Positions 37,633 to 43,591 of a stretch of DNA of 43,591 nt are shown here, piece after piece (within the stretch, counting starts at the first letter, position 1; every line of letters begins with the position of its first letter). Origin of the DNA: CAZCSJ01 sp964501445 (GTDB lineage: Bacteria > Patescibacteriota > Minisyncoccia > Sungbacterales > HO2-52-23); the NCBI GenBank assembly GCA_964501445.1, contig CAZCSJ010000005.1, forward strand, positions 1 through 43,591, written 5' to 3'. The notes beneath the pieces are model-generated. The model had not been told where the DNA came from. It worked only from the letters and a program-made list of their open reading frames with translations, and did not search any database. A program made the position numbers and the translations under genes.

Positions 37633-37905
37633 ATGAAAACACTTATCAGTATCAAGATAGACAGAGATACGAAGACCCGGGCGCAGATGGTCGCAAAGGA
37701 TATCGGGCTTCCATTGAGCACCCTCGTCAACGCATACCTTAAACAGTTTGTCCGCGAGAAACGGGTAGATTTCGCGCTTCCGCTCCGGCCTAACAAGAAG
37801 ACCGCAAAACTTCTTGACCGCGGCCGCACGGACTATAAAAAAGGTAGAAATATCGCGGGACCTTTTGCAACCGCAGAAGACATGGAGGCATATTTGAACT
37901 CATGA
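37633..37905 (+). CDS. RelB/DinJ-family antitoxin, orphan
   Basis: The 90-residue protein begins MKTLISIKIDRDTKTRAQMV, the ribbon-helix-helix DNA-binding part of RelB/DinJ antitoxins, and ends with a region that would wrap a toxin (AGPFATAEDMEAYLNS). Its stop overlaps an ATG that begins only an eight-codon frame, so the partner toxin has been lost. It follows tRNA-Arg by 36 bases. Confidence 0.8.
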   Translation: MKTLISIKIDRDTKTRAQMVAKDIGLPLSTLVNAYLKQFVREKRVDFALPLRPNKKTAKLLDRGRTDYKKGRNIAGPFATAEDMEAYLNS

Positions 37906-37928
37906 AAATCGTCCTCAATGTAATATAA
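37902..37928 (+). pseudogene. Stub of a deleted toxin gene
   Basis: ATGAAAATCGTCCTCAAT then GTAATATAA encodes MKIVLNVI, resembling the first residues of RelE/YafQ-type toxins. The ATGA overlap with the antitoxin is the normal toxin-antitoxin junction, but the frame ends after eight codons. Confidence 0.5.
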
Positions 37929-37973
37929 AGCAAAAGGTCTACTCATACATTCTTAATACTAAACAATATCGCC

Positions 37974-38222
37974 ATGGAAAAAGAAATCGGCAAAGTGATC
38001 CACTACTACGACAAAGCAGGGGTCGCAGTGGTGAAGCTCACCGCTCCGCTCGTCCTCGGGGATGAAGTAACGATCAGGAAAGGGGAGCATGAATTCACCG
38101 AAAAAGTTGAATCCATGCAGGTGGAGCACACATCTATTCAGTCCGCCAAAGTAGGGGACGAGGTCGCGATAAAAGTGTCGCAGAAGACAAAGGAAGGCGC
38201 TACTGTGTACAAAGAGGAATAA
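37974..38222 (+). CDS. EF-Tu domain 2-like small protein
   Basis: The 82-residue protein resembles the beta-barrel domain 2 of translation GTPases: GKVIHYYDKAGVAVVKLTAPL, LGDEVTIRKG and KVGDEVAIKVSQ. It lacks a GTPase domain. Such stand-alone proteins are often annotated as translation elongation factor-like. Role unknown, possibly ribosome or tRNA binding. It lies between tRNA-Arg and tRNA-Lys. Confidence 0.8.
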   Translation: MEKEIGKVIHYYDKAGVAVVKLTAPLVLGDEVTIRKGEHEFTEKVESMQVEHTSIQSAKVGDEVAIKVSQKTKEGATVYKEE

Positions 38223-38228
38223 ATCCTC

Positions 38229-38300
38229 CGCCCATAGCTCAATCGGTAGAGCAGTTGCCTCTTAAGCAAACGGTTCCAGGTTCGAGTCCTGGTGGGCGGA
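38229..38300 (+). tRNA. tRNA-Lys(CTT)
   Basis: Acceptor CCGCCCA/TGGGCGG, anticodon loop CTCTTAA (anticodon CTT) and T-arm CCAGGTTCGAGTCCTGG. It starts six bases after the EF-Tu-like gene. Confidence 0.94.
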
Positions 38301-38312
38301 TTTGAATTGAAA

Positions 38313-38341
38313 TTGCAGAAAATCCCAAATCGTGCTATTCT
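38313..38341 (+). promoter_or_regulatory. Promoter of rpsO, leaderless
   Basis: TTGCAG (38313-38318), 17 bases and TATTCT (38336-38341) with an upstream TGC. Start near 38348 coincides with the rpsO ATG. Confidence 0.6.
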
Positions 38342-38347
38342 CTCTCT

Positions 38348-38617
38348 ATGGCATTAACCGCAAAAGAAAAGTCAAAAGTGGTTGAGAAATTCCGAACCCA
38401 CGACACCGATACGGGTTCAAGCGATGTGCAAGTAGCACTCCTCACAAACGAGATCAATCACCTTACGGAGCATTTGAAAACCCATAGAAAAGATGCGCAC
38501 TCCCGCCGAGGGCTTTTAGGCATGGTGTCGCAGAGAAAAAAATTGCTTGACTATCTCAAGGAAACCAATCTCCGCCGCTACACCATTCTCATAAAGAAAC
38601 TCGGCCTCAAACGTTAA
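38348..38617 (+). CDS. rpsO: Ribosomal protein uS15
   Basis: An 89-residue primary 16S-binding protein of the 30S platform. It has the uS15 helices KVVEKFRTHDTDTGSSDVQV, LLTNEINHLTEHLKTHRKD, SRRGLLGMVSQRKKLLDYL and YTILIKKLGLKR. The promoter gives a leaderless message. pnp follows two genes later, near the classical rpsO-pnp order, with an NYN gene inserted between them. Confidence 0.96.
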   Translation: MALTAKEKSKVVEKFRTHDTDTGSSDVQVALLTNEINHLTEHLKTHRKDAHSRRGLLGMVSQRKKLLDYLKETNLRRYTILIKKLGLKR

Positions 38618-38632
38618 TCCGTTAATCCGCAC

Positions 38633-39145
38633 ATGGCAGCTATCAAACATAGGGCACAGCGCGTCGCGGTGCTCATAGACGTGCAAAATCTCTACCACTC
38701 CGCGCGCAATCTCTATAACGCCCGGGTCAATTTCAAAGAAGTCGTGAAGGCAGCCGTAGGCGACCGGCAATTGGTGCGTGCGCTCGCCTACGTGATTAAA
38801 ACCGAATCGGGCGATGAAAAATCGTTTCTTGAGGCGCTCGGCAAAATCGGGATAGAAATCAGGATAAAAGACCTCCAAATTTTCCCCGGAGGTGTCAAGA
38901 AAGCGGACTGGGATGTGGGTATTGCAATGGATGCGGTAAAACTCGGCGGCAAGGTGGATGCAATCATCCTGATGTCGGGCGACGGCGATTTCATCCCGCT
39001 CATTGAATACCTCCACGAAGTACACGGTGTGCAGATGGAAATTGCCGCATTCGGGCGCTCCTCTTCACAACGGCTCAAAGAGACCGCAGACGATTTTCTT
39101 GATATCGGCGGGGATCCTAAAAAATTTCTTATGCGTATACGGTAA
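38633..39145 (+). CDS. NYN domain ribonuclease-like protein (LabA/DUF88)
   Basis: The 170-residue protein has the PIN-like NYN fold with acidic residues VLIDVQNLY (Asp and Asn), KADWDVGIAMDA and ILMSGDGDF, which form a metal site in this family. NYN proteins are predicted or proven RNases. Its place between rpsO and pnp suggests a role in RNA decay or ribosome-linked RNA processing. Confidence 0.88.
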   Translation: MAAIKHRAQRVAVLIDVQNLYHSARNLYNARVNFKEVVKAAVGDRQLVRALAYVIKTESGDEKSFLEALGKIGIEIRIKDLQIFPGGVKKADWDVGIAMDAVKLGGKVDAIILMSGDGDFIPLIEYLHEVHGVQMEIAAFGRSSSQRLKETADDFLDIGGDPKKFLMRIR

Positions 39146-39200
39146 ATAATAAAAAGTGCAGAGAGAAATCGGAAACGCGGAGCACTCAAGAGAGAAATGC

Positions 39201-39250
39201 GATCATTCATGCCTCCCCACGGACCAACCCGCGGAGAGACACGAATGATC
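39201..39250 (+). promoter_or_regulatory. Hairpin in the leader of pnp
   Basis: GATCATTC (39201-39208) pairs with GAATGATC (39243-39250) around a loop with GC-rich inner pairing. In other bacteria a leader hairpin of pnp is the target of autocontrol by RNase III and PNPase; whether that holds here is inference. Confidence 0.5.
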
Positions 39251-39290
39251 CTCGCTTCTTGTTTCCCGATGATTTCTGTAAAAAGAGACA

Positions 39291-41483
39291 GTGGAGAAAC
39301 ATACATATACCCACACACTTGACGGGAAAACGATCACGGTGGATCTCACCAACTGGGCAGAGCAAGCAAACGGTTCGGTGCTGGTGCGGATCGGTGACAC
39401 CATGATACTCGCAACCGCGGTCATGAGCCCGGGCGCGCGGGAGGGCGGCGACTTTTTCCCGCTCACCGTGGAATACGAAGAGCGCTTCTACGCGACCGGG
39501 AAGATCTTGGGCTCGCGGTTCATCAAACGCGAGACGCGCCCGTCGGAAGAAGCAACTCTTGCCGCGCGCCTGATTGACCGCTCCATCCGGCCGCGCTTTG
39601 ATATGCGGATGCGAAATGAAGTGCAGGTGGTCATCACCGTGCTCTCCATTGACGAGCAAAACGACCCGGACATCGCAGCGCTCCTTGGCGCGTCTTTGGC
39701 GCTCTCTCTTTCCCATATCCCCTGGAACGGCCCTATTGCGGGCGTGCGCGTGGGGAAAAAAGAAGGAATGCTCATCACAAACCCCGTTTCTCAGGAACGG
39801 GAAGGGGGGGTCTGCGATGCCATAATTTCTGGCACGAAAGAGCGCATCAATATGATGGAAGCGGGCGCGCATGAAATCTCCGAAGACGAATGTGCAAAAA
39901 TCGTAGAATTCGGATTTGAAAAAATAAAAGAACTCGCGGCATTTCAGGAAGACATCATCCGCGCACACGCGCCAAAAAAAGCAGAGGTACCGCTCCTCGG
40001 AGTGCCGGATGATCTCACCCAGCTTCTCAAAAACGAATTCTCCGCGCGGTTGGAAGATGCCGTCTACGCAAAGGGAGACAAGCATGACCGGGCCGAGGCG
40101 CAGGGAATCCTCAAAGCGGAATTCGTCGCACGCGCGAAAGAAACATATCCTGATATCTTTCACAAAAACGCAATTGATTTTCTCTGGGATGAGGAAATCA
40201 ATGACATTGTCCATCGCCGGATTATAGAAAAGAACGAGCGTCCGGACGGCAGAGCCGCGGATGAATTGCGCCCGGTGCGGGGGGCGGTCAGCGTGCTCCC
40301 GCGCACGCACGGCTCCGGCCTCTTTATGCGGGGAGAGACGCACGTGCTCTCCACGCTCACCCTCGGCGCGCCGGGAGACGAGCAAATCGTGGAAGGCATG
40401 GAGATTCGCACGAAAAAACATTTTCTCCACCACTACAACTTCCCGCCCTATTCGGTGGGTGAGGTGCGGCCCATGCGCGGTCCCGGACGCAGGGAAATAG
40501 GGCACGGCGCGCTTGCAGGCAAAGCGCTCCTTCCGCTCATTCCCTCGCGCGAAGAATTCCCCTACACCATCCGCATGGTATCGGAAATCCTCTCATCCAA
40601 TGGCTCCTCGTCCATGGGGTCGGTATGCGGCTCGGCGCTCGCACTCATGGACGGCGGCGTGCCTTTGAAAAAACTTGCCGCGGGCGCTGCCATGGGCCTC
40701 ATGGTAAATGAAAAAGGGGAGTACCGGGTGCTCACCGACATCCAAGGGCCGGAAGACCGTCACGGCGACATGGATTTCAAGGTGGCGGGCACGCGCGAGG
40801 GCATCACGGCAGTGCAGATGGATGTAAAAATTGAAGGCATCACCATGGAGATGCTCACCGCTACGCTCGCACAAACCAAAAAAGCGCGGCTTGAAATTTT
40901 AGACGTGATGGAAACTATTATTAAAGCGCCGCGGCCTGAACTCTCCCAGTGGGCGCCGCGGGTTGAGATTGTCAAAATAAATCCGGAGAAGATCGGCGCG
41001 CTCATCGGCCCCGGAGGCAAAGTGATAAACGAGATCATTGCCCAGACCGGCGCGCAGATCGATATTGAGGACGACGGCACGGTATTTATCACGTCGGTCA
41101 CGGCAGAGGGCATGACGCGCGCCTTGGAGCGCGTAAAACAAATCACGCGCGAACTCAAACCGGGCGATATCCTCACCGGCAAAGTATCGCGGCTCTTTGA
41201 ATTCGGCGCCATGGTGGAGATAGGGCCGCGACAGGAAGGCCTTGTGCATATTTCAGAACTCGCGCCGTGGCGGGTTGAAAAAGTAACTGATATAGTAAAC
41301 CAAGGAGATGAAGTAACGGTAAAAGTCAAAAACATTGACGATCAAGGCCGCGTGAATCTCTCGCTCAAAGACGCGCCCGGCCGCTACAGCGAGGAGGAAC
41401 AGGCGCGCGGCAGGGAAGAACGCGTGCACCATAATGTCGTGCATCCTCGCGGCGGGCGAAGACCGGGAAGGCCGCGACGGTAA
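39291..41483 (+). CDS. pnp: Polyribonucleotide nucleotidyltransferase
   Basis: PNPase is a 3'-5' phosphorolytic exoribonuclease and RNA polymerase. The 730-residue protein probably starts at GTG 39291 (MEKHTYTHTL); no upstream ATG fits. It has the first RNase PH domain, a helical linker, the second RNase PH domain with LSSNGSSSMGSVCGSALALMD and DIQGPEDRHGDMDFKVAGT (catalytic Asp residues), a KH domain (about 556-615, IGALIGPGGKVINEI) and an S1 domain (about 622-692, GDILTGKVSRLFEFGAMVEI). It ends in a basic tail. Confidence 0.96.
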   Translation: MEKHTYTHTLDGKTITVDLTNWAEQANGSVLVRIGDTMILATAVMSPGAREGGDFFPLTVEYEERFYATGKILGSRFIKRETRPSEEATLAARLIDRSIRPRFDMRMRNEVQVVITVLSIDEQNDPDIAALLGASLALSLSHIPWNGPIAGVRVGKKEGMLITNPVSQEREGGVCDAIISGTKERINMMEAGAHEISEDECAKIVEFGFEKIKELAAFQEDIIRAHAPKKAEVPLLGVPDDLTQLLKNEFSARLEDAVYAKGDKHDRAEAQGILKAEFVARAKETYPDIFHKNAIDFLWDEEINDIVHRRIIEKNERPDGRAADELRPVRGAVSVLPRTHGSGLFMRGETHVLSTLTLGAPGDEQIVEGMEIRTKKHFLHHYNFPPYSVGEVRPMRGPGRREIGHGALAGKALLPLIPSREEFPYTIRMVSEILSSNGSSSMGSVCGSALALMDGGVPLKKLAAGAAMGLMVNEKGEYRVLTDIQGPEDRHGDMDFKVAGTREGITAVQMDVKIEGITMEMLTATLAQTKKARLEILDVMETIIKAPRPELSQWAPRVEIVKINPEKIGALIGPGGKVINEIIAQTGAQIDIEDDGTVFITSVTAEGMTRALERVKQITRELKPGDILTGKVSRLFEFGAMVEIGPRQEGLVHISELAPWRVEKVTDIVNQGDEVTVKVKNIDDQGRVNLSLKDAPGRYSEEEQARGREERVHHNVVHPRGGRRPGRPRR

Positions 41484-41492
41484 ACGAGAAGC

Positions 41493-41560
41493 ATGAATTA
41501 CGAATTATGAATTAAGGGGAACAACGAGAACCATAATTCGTAATTCATATTTCATAATTC
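41493..41560. repeat. AT-rich inverted word repeat after pnp
   Basis: ATGAATTACGAATTAT (41493-41508) and ATAATTCGTAATTCAT (41533-41548) are a perfect 16-bp inverted repeat, flanked by further AATTATGAATTA-type words. It may serve as a hairpin terminator of pnp. Confidence 0.75.
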
Positions 41561-41565
41561 AGTCT

Positions 41566-42465
41566 ATGTCCGACCAATCTCCGCTTTCATCAGAACACCT
41601 CACGCTTCCAAACGACCCATCGCATGAACGGAAGCCCGCAATCCGGACCATGAAGTCCGATGTGGAGACGCTCTTCAAAACCACCAAGCCCTCGCTTTTG
41701 GATCTCGTCGGCAGAGAAGCGGCGGCGGGAGCTCGGCACCTGCCGATTCCACGACGCGAGTTCATCTCGCCGCATTTTTTGATACTGCTCCTTGGCGGTA
41801 TGGCGCTCGCGCTTGGCGCGGGCGGCGCCGCATGGTGGTTTCTCGCGCCCTCGTCCTCGCTCCCGCTTACTTCCCAAAAACTCATTCCTCCGGCTCCGTT
41901 TTTTGCAACCGAGAGCAGCCGCACGGTCACCGCAGACATCCGCGATCGCTCCTCCTTTATGTCGCTCATGCAGGATGCCGCGCGCGAGACCGAGCGGGAA
42001 GGCACTGCCGCGCGGATCATTCTCAAAGTGAGAGACGGAGAAGAGGAGCGCTTTGCAACGCTCGGGGATATTTTCGGACTCTACGGCATCACGCCCCCGG
42101 AATGGTTTTTCTCGGAGGTGGAGTCCCCGCCCATGCTCTTTTTTTGGTATGGATCCGGCGGACCGCGCTTCGGATTTGCCCTACGCATCCGGGATCCGGA
42201 TCGCGTATTCAGCCAGATGCTCGCATGGGAATCATCGCTTTTCATAGACGCGCGGCCATTTCTCTTTCAGGAATCGCCCGAGGCGATCGTCGCTCCTTTT
42301 GAGGACCGAACGTACCGCAATATTGACTGGCGTTTCCTGAAACTCTCCCAGACCGAGGACCTGGGCATGGGCTATACCGTATTTCCTGTGGGAAATATTC
42401 TCGTGTTCACCACTGCGAAGGGTGAGATGGAAACGGTGATCAATCGCTTGTTTGATGCGAGATAA
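41566..42465 (+). CDS. Hypothetical membrane protein, 299 residues
   Basis: I do not recognise a family. A cytoplasmic N-terminal region of about 70 residues (with MKSDVETLFKTTKPSLLDLV) precedes one membrane helix (FLILLLGGMALALGAGGAAWWF, about 72-94) and a large outer domain of about 200 residues with AARIILKVRDGEEERFATLGD, FFWYGSGGPRFGFALRI and MGYTVFPVGNILVFTTAKGEM. It may be a surface or envelope protein. It lies between pnp and the DksA-like gene. Confidence 0.7.
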   Translation: MSDQSPLSSEHLTLPNDPSHERKPAIRTMKSDVETLFKTTKPSLLDLVGREAAAGARHLPIPRREFISPHFLILLLGGMALALGAGGAAWWFLAPSSSLPLTSQKLIPPAPFFATESSRTVTADIRDRSSFMSLMQDAARETEREGTAARIILKVRDGEEERFATLGDIFGLYGITPPEWFFSEVESPPMLFFWYGSGGPRFGFALRIRDPDRVFSQMLAWESSLFIDARPFLFQESPEAIVAPFEDRTYRNIDWRFLKLSQTEDLGMGYTVFPVGNILVFTTAKGEMETVINRLFDAR

Positions 42466-42483
42466 TATCGTAGAGTGTCGGTA

Positions 42484-42843
42484 ATGGACCGCGCACTCAT
42501 CCAAGAACTCAAAACCGCGCTTGCGGGTGAACGCGACCTCCTTATCGCGGAGTTAAAAACCATTGCGGCTCCTGATTCAAAAATGCAGGGAAACTGGAAT
42601 GCGCAATTTCCGGAAAAAGAGATCAATGTGTCGCTTGAGGACCGCGCCGAGGATGTGGAGGAGTACGAGGTGCGGCTTGAAGCCGAACACAGTTTGGAAT
42701 CGCGGCTTCTTGCGGTCACTCACGCGCTCGCACGCATTGCCGACGGCACCTACGGCAGGTGCAAAAAATGCGGAAAACCGATTTCCGAGGCGCGCCTGCG
42801 CGCAAATCCTGCGGCGGAGTGCGATATTAAACATTCAGTATAA
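42484..42843 (+). CDS. DksA/TraR-type zinc finger protein
   Basis: The 119-residue form starts at ATG 42484 (GTG 42475 is possible). An N-terminal helical coiled coil (IQELKTALAGERDLLIAEL, EAEHSLESRLLAVTHALARI) leads into the zinc-finger region GTYGRCKKCGKPISEARL. The second zinc pair, usually Cys-x2-Cys, is CDIKH here, so the site would be three Cys plus one His or a weaker site. DksA-type proteins enter the RNA polymerase secondary channel or act in similar stress control. Confidence 0.85.
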   Translation: MDRALIQELKTALAGERDLLIAELKTIAAPDSKMQGNWNAQFPEKEINVSLEDRAEDVEEYEVRLEAEHSLESRLLAVTHALARIADGTYGRCKKCGKPISEARLRANPAAECDIKHSV

Positions 42844-42876
42844 GTTAAAAATCTAAAATAGCCGTACTAAAAAATC

Positions 42877-42893
42877 GTCCCGCTGAAAGCGGG
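42877..42893 (+). terminator. Hairpin after the DksA-like gene
   Basis: TCCCGC pairs with GCGGGA around TGAAA. No T-run follows directly. Confidence 0.4.
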
Positions 42894-42900
42894 ATACCTA

Positions 42901-42934
42901 CATTTTGCATTTTGATTTTTGCATTTTGAATTTC
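42901..42934. repeat. CATTTTG word repeat before the ComM-type gene
   Basis: CATTTTGCATTTTGATTTTT then GCATTTTGAATTTC is built from CATTTTG words. It lies in the leader of the next gene. Confidence 0.65.
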
Positions 42935-42939
42935 GTTTC

Positions 42940-43591
42940 ATGCCGGTAACTATCTATTCCGCACAGGTGGTCGGGCTTGACGCCCGACTGATTGCGGTAG
43001 AGACAGACATCACGCCCGGGCTCCACTCGTTTACCATTGTTGGGCTCGCCGACAAAGAAGTGCAGGAATCGCGCGAGCGGATCGGTGCGGCGATAAAGAA
43101 CGTGGGAGCGCTTGCCCCGCATCAAAAGGGCCAGCGGATAATCGTAAACTTAGCGCCCGCAGACATAAAAAAAGAGGGGCCTGCCTTTGATCTTCCGATT
43201 GCGGTTGGCTATCTCTTGGCATCCCGCCAAGTGGCAATGCCGCCCGAGAAAACCGTGTTTCTCGGAGAGCTCGGTCTTGACGGCACGATCCGAAAAATAT
43301 CCGGCGTGCTCCCGATTGCGCTCGCAGTGCGCGACGCGGGATTCACTAACCTCGTCCTCCCACAGGGCAACGGGAGAGAAGCCGCACTCGTGGAGGGGCT
43401 TACCGTACGGGAAGCCGCGCATCTCGGAGATGTTGCCGACTACCTCGCGGGCACAAAAGATATTGCGCCTCTCCCGCACATTCCTCCTGAACACACCCGC
43501 ACAGAACCACCGCACGACCTCAAAGACATCCGGGGACAGGAAACCGCAAAACGCGCGCTCACCATTGCCGCGGCAGGCGCGCATAATATCC
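42940..43591 (+). CDS. comM: Magnesium chelatase-like competence protein ComM/YifB (5' part)
   Basis: The gene begins at ATG 42940 and runs off the window, giving about 217 residues. It has the N-terminal ChlI-type domain: TIYSAQVVGLDARLIAVETD, FTIVGLADKEVQESRERI, NLAPADIKKEGPAFDLPIA and FLGELGLDGTIRKISGVLP. The last residues, DLKDIRGQETAKRALTIAAA, enter the AAA+ module. ComM promotes branch migration during natural transformation in studied bacteria, which is compatible with a type IV pilus in the same genome. Confidence 0.92.
   Translation, partial: MPVTIYSAQVVGLDARLIAVETDITPGLHSFTIVGLADKEVQESRERIGAAIKNVGALAPHQKGQRIIVNLAPADIKKEGPAFDLPIAVGYLLASRQVAMPPEKTVFLGELGLDGTIRKISGVLPIALAVRDAGFTNLVLPQGNGREAALVEGLTVREAAHLGDVADYLAGTKDIAPLPHIPPEHTRTEPPHDLKDIRGQETAKRALTIAAAGAHNI

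Noticed and set aside
39207..40505. 432-codon ORF on the minus strand opposite pnp
   Set aside because: It is a shadow of the strongly conserved pnp coding frame, rich in His, Arg and Phe as expected for an antisense frame.

Overview
The window looks like part of the chromosome of an uncultured bacterium of the Candidate Phyla Radiation (Patescibacteria, Parcubacteria-like). This is inferred from gene content and style: short compact genes, a type IV pilus system, many single-copy tRNA genes, a stand-alone EF-Tu-domain-2-like protein, GatB, small HNH and GIY-YIG nucleases, and almost no biosynthetic genes beyond one dihydroorotate dehydrogenase. No rRNA, phage or CRISPR array is visible.

Layout. 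0.2-3.1 kb: pilT from a nearly leaderless promoter, a PQQ-type sugar dehydrogenase and a one-helix membrane protein. 3.1-6.9 kb (minus strand): tRNA-Gly, tRNA-Phe, a pyrD-type gene, then the operon sigma factor / membrane protein / RluD-type pseudouridine synthase / rplS / tRNA-Leu. 6.8-7.5 kb: tRNA-Thr preceded by a stack of broken tRNA 5' ends, an HNH nuclease and a hairpin element. 7.5-12.4 kb: a membrane protein plus membrane-anchored Clp-like AAA+ protein with altered pore loops, a PaaX/Cas2-fold regulator between two copies of a palindrome, and a GH-like DUF4015 protein. 12.5-15.3 kb: tRNA-Glu, gatB, and a tRNA cluster with nested and broken tRNAs. 15.4-19.9 kb: HtrA-type protease, small ORFs, response regulator, tRNA-His with a second HNH gene, hisS, tRNA-Arg and tRNA debris. 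20-27.7 kb (minus strand): the pilus assembly operon pilC, prepilin, pilV-, pilW- and pilX-like genes, pilM, pilN, pilO and a small last gene, interrupted by two structured repeat elements. 27.7-30.7 kb: GIY-YIG nuclease, a Tat-type lipoprotein, tRNA-Ser, tRNA-Ala, cspA and a RelBE-like toxin-antitoxin pair. 31-33.5 kb: an AT-rich island (NMN adenylyltransferase-like, Nudix, histidine phosphatase, methyltransferase). 33.6-43.6 kb: housekeeping genes (tRNA-Ala, uppS, tgt, tRNA-Pro, CCA-adding enzyme, tRNA-Arg, orphan antitoxin with a toxin stub, EF-Tu-domain-like protein, tRNA-Lys, rpsO, NYN protein, pnp, membrane protein, DksA/TraR-like protein and the start of a ComM-type gene).

The most unusual signal is around the tRNA genes. 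At several loci an intact tRNA is preceded, on its own strand, by one or more truncated copies of a tRNA 5' end, each separated from the next by a hairpin-rich element or an HNH nuclease gene. Two such elements (104 and 105 bp) are homologous, show compensatory changes in their stems, and are bounded by 12-bp copies of the 5' end of different tRNAs. Both HNH genes end inside the 5' end of a tRNA sequence. A second element family (three hairpins, about 94 bp) sits in the D-loop position of two pseudo-tRNAs, with a third free copy in the pilus operon. A third motif, CCCCGTTAGA, forms inverted repeats beside or inside tRNAs. My inference is a mobile system that targets tRNA 5' ends, with HNH genes as possible autonomous members and hairpin elements as non-autonomous ones. 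Other palindromic repeats have been inserted in frame into GatB, the pseudouridine synthase, the sugar dehydrogenase and the CCA-adding enzyme.
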